From assembly GCA_030645955.1 (NCBI GenBank), contig JAUSMR010000026.1, positions 13,386-77,385 on the forward strand: DNA of 64,000 nucleotides. Direction: 5' to 3'. This DNA comes from Gallionella sp. GTDB taxonomy: Bacteria > Pseudomonadota > Gammaproteobacteria > Burkholderiales > Gallionellaceae. Every line of letters begins with the position of its first letter. Positions within the stretch are counted from its first letter, which is position 1. The notes beneath the pieces are model-generated. The model ran no database searches and was not told where the DNA came from. It saw only the letters and a list, made by a program, of their open reading frames with translations. This document shows positions 46,531-55,031 of this stretch, in pieces. Made by a program: the position numbers and the translations under genes.

Positions 46531-46590
46531 GTACGAACCCCAGCATTTATGTAACCTCGAAACGCTGGGTTCACAAGCTCACCCCAGCCT
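46531..46590. repeat. Palindromic repeat, GAACCCCAGC type
   Basis: GTACGAACCCCAGCATT and the opposing GCTGGGTTCACAAGCTC/ACCCCAGCC form an imperfect hairpin. A fuller copy is at 49276-49354. Confidence 0.6.
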
Positions 46591-46655
46591 GCCGCGCTAT
46601 GCTTGAGCACCCGCTTCGTGGAACCAAAGGGCTCAGCCTGACGCCTTTGATTCCC

Positions 46656-46682
46656 ATTGCGATGCTGACCCATTTAATTAGC
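46656..46682. repeat. REP-like sequence, copy a
   Basis: ATTGCGATGCTGACCCAT then ATTAGC, with a 3-bp insertion relative to other copies. It lies between the outer membrane protein gene and pepD. Confidence 0.6.
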
Positions 46683-46725
46683 CCACGATTGTTATTTGAT
46701 TTCGGAATGGAATTGAGAGCCGCAC

Positions 46726-47253
46726 CTAAAATTCAAGCGTCAGCCCCAGGGAAAGCTGCCTGATATCGGCACCGCTCACATTGTTGTAACCAGATACTTC
46801 GGCCTTGATCCCGAAGATGCGTCTGACGGGAAATTGCATCCCCACTGCAAGCCCGGCACTACCTCCCTTGTCCTTCGCCAGGGTTCTGCCAATGCCAGTG
46901 GCTTCGGCATCCCACCGCATGTAGTCGACACGAACATAGGGTTGCGCATGGGGATGGACAGGCCATCTGCCGGTCACTCCGGCCCCGAAGCCGTTTATCC
47001 TGATACTGACGTCATTGCCGCCGCCGCTGGAGTCGAAGCCTGGATAGTGGGCAACAAACACGTTGATCCCGAACTGGGGTAGCGGATGAAAGCTGCCGTC
47101 GACGCGCACGAAGGGGGATGTCTTGTAACCGTCGATGTTGCTGATCGAGGCCCCGCCCACCGAGGGTGAAACAATGAAGGAGCTCTCGGCATGCACGTGC
47201 GTTGCCGACAGCAGCAACATGGCAAGAAATAGTTTGCGAATGAAGCGATCCAT
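46726..47253 (-). CDS. Outer membrane beta-barrel protein
   Basis: A 175-residue protein with a signal peptide (KLFLAMLLLSATHVHAES) and alternating amphipathic strands (GINVFVAHYPGF, RINGFGAGVTGRW, HAQPYVRVDYMRWD) ending LSLGLTLEF, the C-terminal phenylalanine of outer membrane barrels. The size fits a small eight-stranded OmpW/OmpX/OmpA-like barrel. Ligand or role unknown. It is 9 bp downstream of the lipoprotein gene and probably co-transcribed. Confidence 0.82.
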   Translation of the reverse strand: MDRFIRKLFLAMLLLSATHVHAESSFIVSPSVGGASISNIDGYKTSPFVRVDGSFHPLPQFGINVFVAHYPGFDSSGGGNDVSIRINGFGAGVTGRWPVHPHAQPYVRVDYMRWDAEATGIGRTLAKDKGGSAGLAVGMQFPVRRIFGIKAEVSGYNNVSGADIRQLSLGLTLEF

Positions 47254-47262
47254 GCATGGCTC

Positions 47263-48123
47263 CTAGGGGGTGGATGTGAATTGAATGGTTCTTTGCTGAA
47301 CGCCCTCGCTGAAGCTGCCGAAGGCGAATTGCGACGAGACGCCCCCTAGCCGCACGCGCTGGAGCAAAAAGGCCACGCGACAATTGGTTGATGGGCTAGT
47401 ACCCGTGGCCGGAAAATAGTCGGCGCTATTCAGTGTGGCAGAACCCGTATCGGTGCCGAGAATGAGATTCAGGGTATAAGGGCTACCGTCTGCGCAAACG
47501 CCCGCCACGTCGAGCTTCATCGTGGTCGCTGGATCGACACCCGTCCAGGTGAGAACGAGGGGGGTAGCGCGTGAGACGCTGGCCTCACCGGCGGGGGCGG
47601 TAATCTGGAAAGCGGGGGGCAATTCGACGGAGGATTCTCCCGTCATCACATGTCCGGTGCGCTCGAAGTCAACATAGGCGCGTACCGGCGATGAGCTGGT
47701 GCTCGGTGTGTCGAGCGAAAAATATTCGGGTTTCCCGAAGACGACCTGGGTGAACAGGTAGAAATCGGTGTAGAGGTCGCGTGCCGACATCACCTTCAGG
47801 TGTTGCGACAATTCCAGGGAATTGCCGAAAAGATCGCCATTAAAGTTAATGTATTGCTGGGGCGGTTTATCGAGACTGGTGTAGAGAGACTCGCCATCAC
47901 TGAGGTAGAGATAGGCAGCAGTGCTTGCCGGACCATCGCGCAACTGCACCGTCGTGGTGACGTTGCCGCTTTCGATCTGAACCGCCTTCATGTAGGCGTA
48001 GATGCTACTGGTGGGATACAAGTTCGATGGCGACGCAGGGTCGCCAACGCCGCATCCTGCCAGTAGCGTCAGTGACAACAACGTGAGTATCGGAGCGACC
48101 GCTCCTTTGCATGTGAATTCCAT
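47263..48123 (-). CDS. Unknown lipoprotein
   Basis: From the ATG at 48123 (AAAGGAA 8 bp upstream) the protein begins with a lipoprotein signal ending LSLTLLAGCG, so the cysteine would be acylated. About 260 residues of beta-rich, Ser/Thr-rich sequence follow (APAGEASVSRATPLVLTWTG resembles an Ig/fibronectin-like segment). The frame is open upstream to 48264, and an ATG at 48234 also has a good ribosome site (AGGAAAG), so a longer cytosolic N-terminus cannot be excluded. No family recognised. It forms an operon with the barrel protein. Confidence 0.72.
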   Translation of the reverse strand: MEFTCKGAVAPILTLLSLTLLAGCGVGDPASPSNLYPTSSIYAYMKAVQIESGNVTTTVQLRDGPASTAAYLYLSDGESLYTSLDKPPQQYINFNGDLFGNSLELSQHLKVMSARDLYTDFYLFTQVVFGKPEYFSLDTPSTSSSPVRAYVDFERTGHVMTGESSVELPPAFQITAPAGEASVSRATPLVLTWTGVDPATTMKLDVAGVCADGSPYTLNLILGTDTGSATLNSADYFPATGTSPSTNCRVAFLLQRVRLGGVSSQFAFGSFSEGVQQRTIQFTSTP

Positions 48124-48478
48124 AAGTCGCGTTCCTTTCATACCCTTGGCACAATCGAATGCACCGGTGGTGCACTTGGAATTAGAATCCACCATGTTTT
48201 TGGATTTGAATTCCGCAATCGGATCAGTGTTCATGCTTTCTTTCCTCGAAGAACAGGTGAACAAATCGAACTAATAGGGTCACCCATTAACGCTGTCAGC
48301 CTTCCTCCAGCGCTGCAACTTTCTTGTATAGCCATCCGCCCAGATACAGACTTGCTCCAAGCACAAGCAGGCTCGTTTCGAAGCCCCGCACTTTGGACAG
48401 AACATAAACTCCCCCTGATTCGATATGCGAATTTACACGGCTTGCACTGACACGACGTTACTGCACCCACGGTTCAGA

Positions 48479-48510
48479 ACAAATGTGATGCCAGCCCCAT
48501 TAGCTTTCAG
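48479..48510. repeat. REP-like sequence, copy b
   Basis: AAATGTGATGCCAGCCCCAT then TAGCTTTCAG: a diverged copy with TGTGATG for TGCGATG. It sits downstream of the RelE-type toxin gene. Confidence 0.5.
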
Positions 48511-48536
48511 ATTTCCACGCGACTGACTTGCCCGTC

Positions 48537-48869
48537 TTACCGCGCCAATCTACCGAGCAGCACTGTCTGCAAATCGCGCCGACTATCGAGTACCGCCATG
48601 ACCATGACGCGCTGACTCTCAACCCGGTAAATGATGCGCCAAGGCGCGCTGATCAGTTCTCTGTATTGCGAGATGCCGGTGTGCAACAGCTCAGGCACGA
48701 TACGACCGCGATTGGGCAAAGTAATCAACAGCGCGGCTTTGGTTGCCAGCTTGTGCAAGATCACCAGCGCATCATCAACACTGTCCTGAGCGATGTAATC
48801 GATGATCTCGGTCAAATCCTGCTGTGCCGTGTGAGTCCACAACACCTGATAGGACTTGGTTTCAGCCAA
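48537..48869 (-). CDS. RelE/ParE family toxin
   Basis: A 110-residue toxin with the ParE pattern: VLWTHTAQQDLTEIIDYIAQ at the N-terminus, RELISAPWRIIYRVESQRV in the core and AVLDSRRDLQTVL at the end. ParE members poison gyrase and RelE members cut mRNA; the sequence leans to ParE, but I cannot decide. It overlaps the antitoxin gene by 8 bp. Confidence 0.88.
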   Translation of the reverse strand: MAETKSYQVLWTHTAQQDLTEIIDYIAQDSVDDALVILHKLATKAALLITLPNRGRIVPELLHTGISQYRELISAPWRIIYRVESQRVMVMAVLDSRRDLQTVLLGRLAR

Positions 48870-49143
48870 GTTGTTTTTTCTGCTTCAGCAAAGACGCGCG
48901 CAGGGAATCGAACACTTTGCCTTGCGCATTGAGGCGGTTCTTTTGTGTATCAGCCTCGCCCTGAACCATCAGCTTCAACATCAAAAAAGCATCCTGCTGG
49001 GCGCGGTAGGTTGCATAGTCCTGCACCACCGCACTCGCCGAACCGTTCTGCGTCAGAATGATATTCGCGCCCCCGCGAGTCTCCTGCAACAAACGGCTCG
49101 CGGAAGTTTTGAAATCGGTCAGGCTAATGATTTGCTCTTGCAT
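48862..49143 (-). CDS. Phd/YefM family antitoxin
   Basis: Ninety-three residues with the Phd fold pattern ISLTDFKTSASRLLQETR and NIILTQNGSASAVVQDY, followed by a long helical tail for toxin binding. First gene of the pair with the RelE/ParE toxin. Confidence 0.85.
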   Translation of the reverse strand: MQEQIISLTDFKTSASRLLQETRGGANIILTQNGSASAVVQDYATYRAQQDAFLMLKLMVQGEADTQKNRLNAQGKVFDSLRASLLKQKKQLG

Positions 49144-49223
49144 GGCAGGTCACCGAATAAAGATTGAATACGGTCATTCTAGCAGGAGGGGAAAGATAGG
49201 CAAGCGAATCATTTATCACAACA

Positions 49224-49257
49224 AAAAACTATTGCGATGCGGGTTCTATTAGCTCCG
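49224..49257. repeat. REP-like sequence, copy c
   Basis: AAAACTATTGCGATGCGGGT then TCTATTAGCTCC. It is 80 bp upstream of the antitoxin start. Confidence 0.6.
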
Positions 49258-49275
49258 CTGAATAAGTGTTGTAGT

Positions 49276-49354
49276 CGTAGGCTGGGGTGGAGGCACGAAC
49301 CCCAGCATTTGAAATTTATATCAAGCCGGGGTTCGTTCCTCACCCCAGCCTACC
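49276..49354. repeat. Palindromic repeat, GTAGGCTGGGGTG type
   Basis: CGTAGGCTGGGGTGGAGGCA and the mirrored TCACCCCAGCCTAC enclose CGAACCCCAGC/GCCGGGGTTCG. It is a 79-bp imperfect hairpin between a REP-like copy and the KTSC gene. Confidence 0.7.
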
Positions 49355-49363
49355 CATTACTTT

Positions 49364-49627
49364 TCAGGATTTCCGGAATAGCTCGTCGAGCGGGTTCTTG
49401 GCTGCGGGGGCGTTGCCGGAAACGCGCGAAGCAGTGAATTCCTCCTCGATGTTGTCGCGATAGTAACTCCATGCCGCCCCCGAGCTGCTGAGACGGCGCC
49501 AGGTATCCTCGCCGACGCCGCTGTACTGCAGCGTGCTGCCATCGTCGAGCTGGATCTGCAGCATCTTGGCGCGCGCATCGTAGCCGATGGCACGCAACCT
49601 TCCTGAATTGATCTTCTTCATTTCCAT
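49364..49627 (-). CDS. KTSC domain protein
   Basis: An 87-residue protein containing the KTSC domain: INSGRLRAIGYDARAKMLQI, LDDGSTLQYSGVGEDTWRRL and SSSGAAWSYYRDNIE. The domain is small and found in bacteria and phages, with no defined activity. The last 20 residues are a low-complexity tail. It stands alone between repeats. Confidence 0.85.
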   Translation of the reverse strand: MEMKKINSGRLRAIGYDARAKMLQIQLDDGSTLQYSGVGEDTWRRLSSSGAAWSYYRDNIEEEFTASRVSGNAPAAKNPLDELFRKS

Positions 49628-49671
49628 AGTGGCATCCTGTAACTATTTCGAGTCAGCCTCTTTAACATCTG

Positions 49672-49704
49672 GAAAAAATTGCGATGCTGAACCCGTTAAC
49701 TTTA
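49672..49704. repeat. REP-like sequence, copy d
   Basis: GAAAAAATTGCGATGCTGAA then CCCGTTAACTTT. It is located 45 bp upstream of the KTSC gene start. Confidence 0.6.
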
Positions 49705-49811
49705 ATTCATAACCTTTTGCTATTCTTCACCTTCCCGAAAAATTAGTCGAGCCCATGCCCTTTGGATGTATTATCTGCCCGCATAACAATTACAGGCGAC
49801 ACTATTGTTCA

Positions 49812-50263
49812 ATGTGCTTTTCCGCATCTGTCAGTTATAGCGCCGCTGCCGTGCTGGTGACCACTGGTCTGTATGCGGTCCGGCACGCAAGGCGGCTGCA
49901 ACCCGCATACTGGATGTGGGCGCTGATACCGGTCTTCTTTGGTTTCCAGCAGGCATTCGAGGGGCGGGTATGGCAGGAGCTCGATGCGGGGAATGCCGGT
50001 GCGGCGGTGCCATTTGCGCTGGGGTTTCACTTCTTCTCGCATTTCCTGTGGTTGTGGTGGCTGCCGCTGTGCCGCTGCTCTTTTGCAGCCACAGGCAGAT
50101 CAGGATATTCGGGGGGCTGGTTGCCTTGTCCATGGTATTCACATCGGCGGCCTATAGCGCTGCCTACGTCTCTGTCTGGTGCTTCTTCGCTGCCGTGCTC
50201 TCGCTCTATCTCGTCTATATGATTCGCCGTTTTGTTGCGGAGTCAAAATCAATTGGCACATGA
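49812..50263 (+). pseudogene. DUF6629-like membrane protein, frameshifted by an 8-bp tandem duplication
   Basis: The frame starts MCFSASVSYSAAAVLVTTGL and runs through hydrophobic segments (WALIPVFFGFQQAFEGRVW, LGFHFFSHFLWLWWLPL). It then shifts frame at TGCCGCTGTGCCGCTG (50062-50077), an exact duplication of 8 bp. Past the duplication the correct continuation is in another frame (LLFCSHRQIRIFGGL, SVWCFFAAVLSLYLVYMI) to 50263. Removing one copy restores a single 147-residue integral membrane protein. The MCFSAS start is characteristic of DUF6629. It could be a pseudogene or a slip-strand switch. Confidence 0.8.
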
Positions 50264-50300
50264 CCTTGTGGTCAGTTCAGTCTTTCCCTGATTTGCCTGG

Positions 50301-50333
50301 AAAGAAGAGCGTCGGCGTCACCCGCAAGCCATC
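50301..50333. repeat. Fragment of the SnoaL-like gene
   Basis: AAAGAAGAGCGTCGGCGTCA and the following bases match 52108-52140 inside the SnoaL-like gene, almost exactly. It is a short duplicated scrap. Confidence 0.65.
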
Positions 50334-50385
50334 CGGATCGAACTGACTCCATCAGCCGGCGGGTTGATTGTTGCAGTTCAAGAGA

Positions 50386-50416
50386 AATGTGATGCTGAGC
50401 GGACCCTTTAGCCTGG
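50386..50416. repeat. REP-like sequence, copy e
   Basis: AAATGTGATGCTGAGCGGAC then CCTTTAGCC, a diverged copy about 80 bp before the HD-GYP gene. Confidence 0.5.
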
Positions 50417-50493
50417 TAATAGCGGGCTTGTATAAAAGAGACAGCCTGATATATTGAAAACCATGTATTTCAAAAGATGGCATGGGAGGATTT

Positions 50494-51720
50494 ATGCTGG
50501 ATGAAAAGCAAAAAATTAACCAGATCATTAGCCTGAGTCAGGAGATTGCCAGGGTAAACGACCTTGATATTCTCCTCGAGCACATCCTCACTGTGTCATG
50601 TCAATTTGCCAACGCTGATGCCGGCTCCATATATCTCATGGAAGGAAACTTCCTGGAATTCAGCTACACCTTGAACAACACCTTGCAGAAGAGGCTGCAA
50701 CCGGGACAGAAGCTTATCTATTCCACCTTCACGACACCTGTCGACAACGAATCAATATGCGGTTATGTGGCAGGTACAGGTGAGATGCTCAATATCCCGG
50801 ATGTCTATGAGCTCAAGGATAATGTCACTTACGCATTCAACAAGAGCTACGACAATATCTCCCAGTACCGCACGAAGTCGATGCTGACCTTCCCGATGAA
50901 GAACCTCCGGGGGCAGGTTATCGGCGTGCTCCAGCTGATAAATTCAATGAGTGAAGACGGGAACATCATCCCTTTTTCGCAAGATGATGAACAATATATT
51001 GTCCACTTTGCCAACAACGCGGCCATTGCCATAGAAAGGGCCAAGCTTACCAGGGACATCATCCTCAGGATGATCAGCATGGCGGAGCTCAGGGATCCAA
51101 AAGAGACAGGTGCCCATGTAAACAGGGTGGCCGGATATGCCGTTGAAATATACGAGGTATGGGCAAGCCGCCGCGGTGTATCCAGCATTGAGATTGCGAA
51201 GAACAAGGACATACTGAGGATCGCCGCCATGCTGCACGATGTTGGCAAGGTGGCCATCTCGGACTTGATCCTGAAGAAACCGGCCCGCCTCGATGCTGAT
51301 GAATACGAAATCATGAAAGCTCACACTTATCTTGGCGCAAGACTCTTTGCCGTATCCCACTCCGATTTTGACGAGGCCTCAGCCCAGGTGGCACTCTCCC
51401 ACCATGAGCGCTGGGACGGCAACGGGTACCCCGGATATATAGACGTCATGACGGGCGAGTGCCTGCCGGGTTATGAAAACAGCGATGGCAAAGCCATTGG
51501 CCGCAAGGGCGAAGAGATACCACCATTTGGCAGACTGGTGGCAATAGCGGATGTATATGATGCCCTGTCATCCCAACGTGTTTACAAGGAGGCATGGGAT
51601 CAGGGGCAGGTTCTGGATGAATTAAGGAAGGAGCGTGGGAAGCATTTTGACCCGGAAATGATAGACGCCTTCTTTATAGCCCTCGACACGATCATTGCCA
51701 TTGGGAAGAGGTATGTTTGA
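50494..51720 (+). CDS. GAF and HD-GYP domain phosphodiesterase
   Basis: A 408-residue signalling protein. Residues about 15-180 form a GAF sensor domain (IARVNDLDILLEHILTVSCQ, MLTFPMKNLRGQVIGVLQLI). Residues about 190-400 form an HD-GYP domain with AAMLHDVGKVAISD, LSHHERWDGNGYPGY and VAIADVYDAL, whose metal ligands and GYP are intact, so c-di-GMP hydrolysis is likely. Start at 50494 with GGGAGG five bases upstream. Arginine is often AGG/AGA and isoleucine ATA, unlike neighbouring genes, which suggests acquisition from another lineage. Confidence 0.93.
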   Translation: MLDEKQKINQIISLSQEIARVNDLDILLEHILTVSCQFANADAGSIYLMEGNFLEFSYTLNNTLQKRLQPGQKLIYSTFTTPVDNESICGYVAGTGEMLNIPDVYELKDNVTYAFNKSYDNISQYRTKSMLTFPMKNLRGQVIGVLQLINSMSEDGNIIPFSQDDEQYIVHFANNAAIAIERAKLTRDIILRMISMAELRDPKETGAHVNRVAGYAVEIYEVWASRRGVSSIEIAKNKDILRIAAMLHDVGKVAISDLILKKPARLDADEYEIMKAHTYLGARLFAVSHSDFDEASAQVALSHHERWDGNGYPGYIDVMTGECLPGYENSDGKAIGRKGEEIPPFGRLVAIADVYDALSSQRVYKEAWDQGQVLDELRKERGKHFDPEMIDAFFIALDTIIAIGKRYV

Positions 51721-51791
51721 CGGCAGGTATGTATAGAGATTACACCGGTGACAAGGGGGCCAGATTGGCCTCTTTAATTGCATCCATTCTA

Positions 51792-52202
51792 TTAGCTGCT
51801 TGTTGGCGCCTGGTCGCTGTTGTCGATCAGGCGGGCAATCTTCCAGGCGCCGCCATGCTCTCGCTTGACGATGAATACCGACTTTCCCTCTTCCTCAAAC
51901 GACTCTCCCCCGGCCTTCGGTGTCGCCGTCAGCTTGTAAGTACTCCAGAAGTAACCCAGGTCCCCGGATACCTCAATATCCATCAGTCTGGTCTGGCTCT
52001 TGAAGAGGTACTCCTTCAGCACTGACTGATAAAGCGGGCGAATGGCATCCTTTCCAAACACCGCTGGCTGCCCAGAAGGCATCAGCACCGGATCATCCGC
52101 ATACAGAGAAAGAAGAGCGTCGGCGTCACCGGCAAGCCACCCTGAACGCCAATCTTCCGCAAGCCGTTTGATCGCCTCAATGTCCTCGCTTTGCTTGGTC
52201 AT
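51792..52202 (-). CDS. SnoaL/DUF4440-like NTF2-fold protein
   Basis: A 136-residue cone-shaped NTF2-like protein: IKRLAEDWRSGWLAGDADAL, LYADDPVLMPSGQPAVFGKD and a C-terminal KSVFIVKREHGGAWKIARLI. The group includes calcium/calmodulin kinase II association-like and SgcJ/EcaC proteins, often small ligand binders or enzymes. No substrate can be named. A 33-bp scrap of its N-terminal coding region occurs at 50301. Confidence 0.82.
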   Translation of the reverse strand: MTKQSEDIEAIKRLAEDWRSGWLAGDADALLSLYADDPVLMPSGQPAVFGKDAIRPLYQSVLKEYLFKSQTRLMDIEVSGDLGYFWSTYKLTATPKAGGESFEEEGKSVFIVKREHGGAWKIARLIDNSDQAPTSS

Positions 52203-52235
52203 AGTGAAATCTCATGATGATGAATCGGTCGCTTC

Positions 52236-52940
52236 TTATATTTCGCCCAACAGATACTTCTTTCGCTCTTGCTCCGGAAATTTCTCAATCGCATAGCGCA
52301 GCATGGTACGGGGCATTTTTTTGTAGTGGGCCTGCAAGTAGGCTTTTTCAACAGCCACATTGCGCTTCCCGATTTCCCGGAGCATCCAGCCAACCGCCTT
52401 GTGTATCAAATCTTCTTTATCGTTAAGGAGCTGCTCGGCCAGCTTGAGCGCATCATCAAACTGGTTGTTCCCGATGAATTGAAAGGTGGATATGACGGCG
52501 ATTCGCCTCTCCCAGACGCTGGTGGATTTGGCCAGCTTGTACAGTATTCGCCTGTCTCTGGATTCAAGATAACTACCGACTATGTAACTGGCCGAGCTAT
52601 CCACCAGATCCCAATTGTTGATGCGATGAGTATTCTTCAAATACAAATTGTAAATAGCCGCTTGCTCTTTCTCATCGCCCTTTGCGAATTTGCGAACCAG
52701 AAGCAGCAGCGCGAACAGACGCTCCTCGTGAAAGGCCGACATCAGCAGCACCTGAATATCTTCCAGTGAAGCCGCCTCGCACTTTTTCACCTGCGCCCTG
52801 ATATCAGGAACTCGGATACCCAGAAACCGATCCCCCTCGCCGTACTCGCCTTGCCCCGTTTTGAAGTAACGTCCCGAATGCTCCGCTCTCTCAGGATCGG
52901 CCAGGTTTCTCAGGAGTTTGCTGATTTCCTGCGCTGTCAT
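52236..52940 (-). CDS. DNA alkylation repair protein AlkD
   Basis: A 234-residue all-helical HEAT-repeat DNA glycosylase for N3/N7-alkylpurines. Seen: GDRFLGIRVPDIRAQVKKC, LLMSAFHEERLFALLLLVRK, the catalytic-region NNWDLVDSSASYIVG (conserved Trp and Asp), SVWERRIAVISTF and HKAVGWMLREIGKRN. It is complete and alone. It excises alkylated bases without flipping them. Confidence 0.93.
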   Translation of the reverse strand: MTAQEISKLLRNLADPERAEHSGRYFKTGQGEYGEGDRFLGIRVPDIRAQVKKCEAASLEDIQVLLMSAFHEERLFALLLLVRKFAKGDEKEQAAIYNLYLKNTHRINNWDLVDSSASYIVGSYLESRDRRILYKLAKSTSVWERRIAVISTFQFIGNNQFDDALKLAEQLLNDKEDLIHKAVGWMLREIGKRNVAVEKAYLQAHYKKMPRTMLRYAIEKFPEQERKKYLLGEI

Positions 52941-52992
52941 TTCTGATGCCTGATCGAAGCAGCCTGAGCCATACGCTCTTTTTTGAACCGGC

Positions 52993-54189
52993 CTAGATGT
53001 GCCGCCTTACCCTGATGGCGATGGTGCCGACGCCCAGAAAAGCGACGCCCATGAGAACGAGCGTGACGGGCCAGCCCAAAGAATTGGCGAAATGCTTTGC
53101 GGTGTAAAACCCGATGAAGCCGAGCATGGCAATGACAGTGGTGAACAACAGCGCCCGGCTTTGCAGCACCACGCAGGCATAGAGCATGGACGCGGTTATT
53201 GCGAGATAGACAAGTTCGAAGGACGTGTTATGCACGAGATCGAACAAACCGCTATAGGCTATGATCGAGCCGACGAAATAGCCGAGACCTGCCAGCCCCG
53301 AATATCGCCCCGCCTTCTGCAGGCCATAGGCAGCAGAAATTAGGCACACACCCGTGAGCAGGCTCGCCCAGTTGGCGGAGGTAGACATTGCGATGCGGTC
53401 GAACAGGCCGCCGTTCAGCCAGCAGATCGCGATCAACAAAGCGGGGGCTGCGAGCACACGGTGATCCGTATCTTCAAGCGCGGTGGCGACCAGGAACAGC
53501 GAGGCGCCCAGGACAATGGCGATGTAAGCGAACGGGACGTTAAGCAGATCAAGGCCCACCTGCATGAATCCGTAAACAAAAAACAGCGCCGTGAATGCCA
53601 GCACCGTGAGTCGGTATTTGCCGAACAGCGCGCCCTGATGCAAGGCCATCACGCCGAATACGAACAGCACTGCGGCACGCCAGTTCTCGCCGTGCGGGTA
53701 TACCTCGTGGATCAGCACGAACCAGCCACCGGTCATCACGAATACGGAGGCCAGCGCAAGCGGCAGGATCAGTTTCGGATATTTATTCTCATACAGCGCG
53801 GAAAGCAGCACGATGAGCAGAATGTAGCCCACGCCCAGCGTCACCAAAACCCGCATTACGCTGCCCATGCTCACCCAGAACGTGCCGATATAAGTGCTGA
53901 TACCCGCGAGAATGAAAATCGCGCCGAGATAGATGAAGAGAGTCTTGGCGATGTCGCCCCTGCTGCGGCGGGTGGGCTCAGGCCGGGAAGCAGCAGGCAG
54001 ACGAAACGCAGCCTCCACTTCGGCGGGCGTAATATTGTAGTTGCGCATGAGCTGCGCGATGCTCGCCAGCGCGCTGGCCTTGTCCGTTACGCTTGACGCA
54101 CCGAGGATTCCGGCCAACAGCGGCCAGCCGCCCCACCACGCACCGCCTATCAGCACGAATATAACAATGAGGAGCAACAGCCAGATCAT
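52993..54189 (-). CDS. Multi-spanning membrane protein (DUF2157-like)
   Basis: A 398-residue protein with an N-terminal membrane segment (LLLLIVIFVLIGGAWWGG), a short soluble part (NYNITPAEVEAAF) and then ten or more membrane helices (FIYLGAIFILAGISTYIG through VTLVLMGVAFLGVGTIAI). The layout resembles the DUF2157/DUF4401 membrane proteins. Role unknown. Its start overlaps the preceding gene by 4 bp. Confidence 0.75.
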   Translation of the reverse strand: MIWLLLLIVIFVLIGGAWWGGWPLLAGILGASSVTDKASALASIAQLMRNYNITPAEVEAAFRLPAASRPEPTRRSRGDIAKTLFIYLGAIFILAGISTYIGTFWVSMGSVMRVLVTLGVGYILLIVLLSALYENKYPKLILPLALASVFVMTGGWFVLIHEVYPHGENWRAAVLFVFGVMALHQGALFGKYRLTVLAFTALFFVYGFMQVGLDLLNVPFAYIAIVLGASLFLVATALEDTDHRVLAAPALLIAICWLNGGLFDRIAMSTSANWASLLTGVCLISAAYGLQKAGRYSGLAGLGYFVGSIIAYSGLFDLVHNTSFELVYLAITASMLYACVVLQSRALLFTTVIAMLGFIGFYTAKHFANSLGWPVTLVLMGVAFLGVGTIAIRVRRHI

Positions 54190-54788
54190 GGCGACACAAC
54201 CCAGCCGATGAAGTGGGTGTTATTGCCGTAATACATATTGGCGGCATTCGGCAGGCGGATGCTGCGCCCTTTTTTCGTCAGCACCGCGTCGTTGCGGTAG
54301 CGCGAGGAATAAAACAGGCCGGTGAAGACATCACCCGAATAGCCGTTCTGCCCCGCACTGAATTCGTATCCATCCGGTGCAACGCTGGACGAATCAATCG
54401 TCAGCGCTGCCAGATCGGGAACCTCGATCGGCGTGATTTTTGCAGCCGCCTCGGGCGTAGCGGGGCTTTGTCCGGGCGGCGCAAGGCCGGGTGGCAGCAT
54501 GATGGCAATTTCCTTCACCGCCCCGGTTTTGGGGCTGTAACGCCAGACGCGCGGTCTCTGGTAGCCCGCTGAACTGCCCTGGTAGATGACCTGAATTTTC
54601 TGGTTCACGACGGTGATCTGCACACCGTTCGGATAATTGTAGTATTCAGTTGCGTAAAGCACATCGTATTGCGGGGGTTCCACCAGCAGGGCGGGAATCC
54701 CCGAAATCAGCAGGAACGCAACAACGAGCAGCAGGGGCAAACCCAGGCCAAAAGCGATGGTAGGGTTCTCGCGGAAGAAAGATTTCAT
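54186..54788 (-). CDS. Membrane-anchored GDYXXLXY-like/unknown protein paired with DUF2157
   Basis: The 200-residue product has one N-terminal membrane helix (IAFGLGLPLLLVVAFLLISG) and a periplasmic beta-rich domain (YYNYPNGVQITVVNQKIQVI, YEFSAGQNGYSGDVFTGLFY). Proteins like it often accompany DUF2157 membrane proteins, as here with a 4-bp overlap, so they probably form one complex. The family name is uncertain. Confidence 0.65.
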   Translation of the reverse strand: MKSFFRENPTIAFGLGLPLLLVVAFLLISGIPALLVEPPQYDVLYATEYYNYPNGVQITVVNQKIQVIYQGSSAGYQRPRVWRYSPKTGAVKEIAIMLPPGLAPPGQSPATPEAAAKITPIEVPDLAALTIDSSSVAPDGYEFSAGQNGYSGDVFTGLFYSSRYRNDAVLTKKGRSIRLPNAANMYYGNNTHFIGWVVSP

Positions 54789-54958
54789 GCCGGCCTCTCC
54801 TTTATGATGACGCCTTGATGCGTTAAAGCCGCCTTGATGCGGTTAAACTTAAACCGGGGGACAGGAATTCAACAGAACGGCACCGATTATCTCTGGCCGT
54901 TATGCCTCGGTCAATGCAAGTCTTTCAATTCGGTACCTTTTATTTTTAGGTTAATCGT

Positions 54959-54990
54959 AACTATTGCGATGCTGAACCATTAGCTTTAGG
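54959..54990. repeat. REP-like sequence, copy f
   Basis: AACTATTGCGATGCTGAACC then ATTAGCTTTAGG. It lies in the gap between the lipoprotein transglycosylase and the membrane operon. Confidence 0.65.
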
Positions 54991-55031
54991 AGAGCTAAAA
55001 ACAAATCACTCTGCCCCCTGATGTTCTGTGT

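Noticed and set aside
48265..48480. Small membrane protein on the minus strand (VLSKVRGFETSLLVLG... type translation)
   Set aside because: A hydrophobic tail is visible, but there is no suitable start codon between the upstream stop and this segment; at most a remnant.
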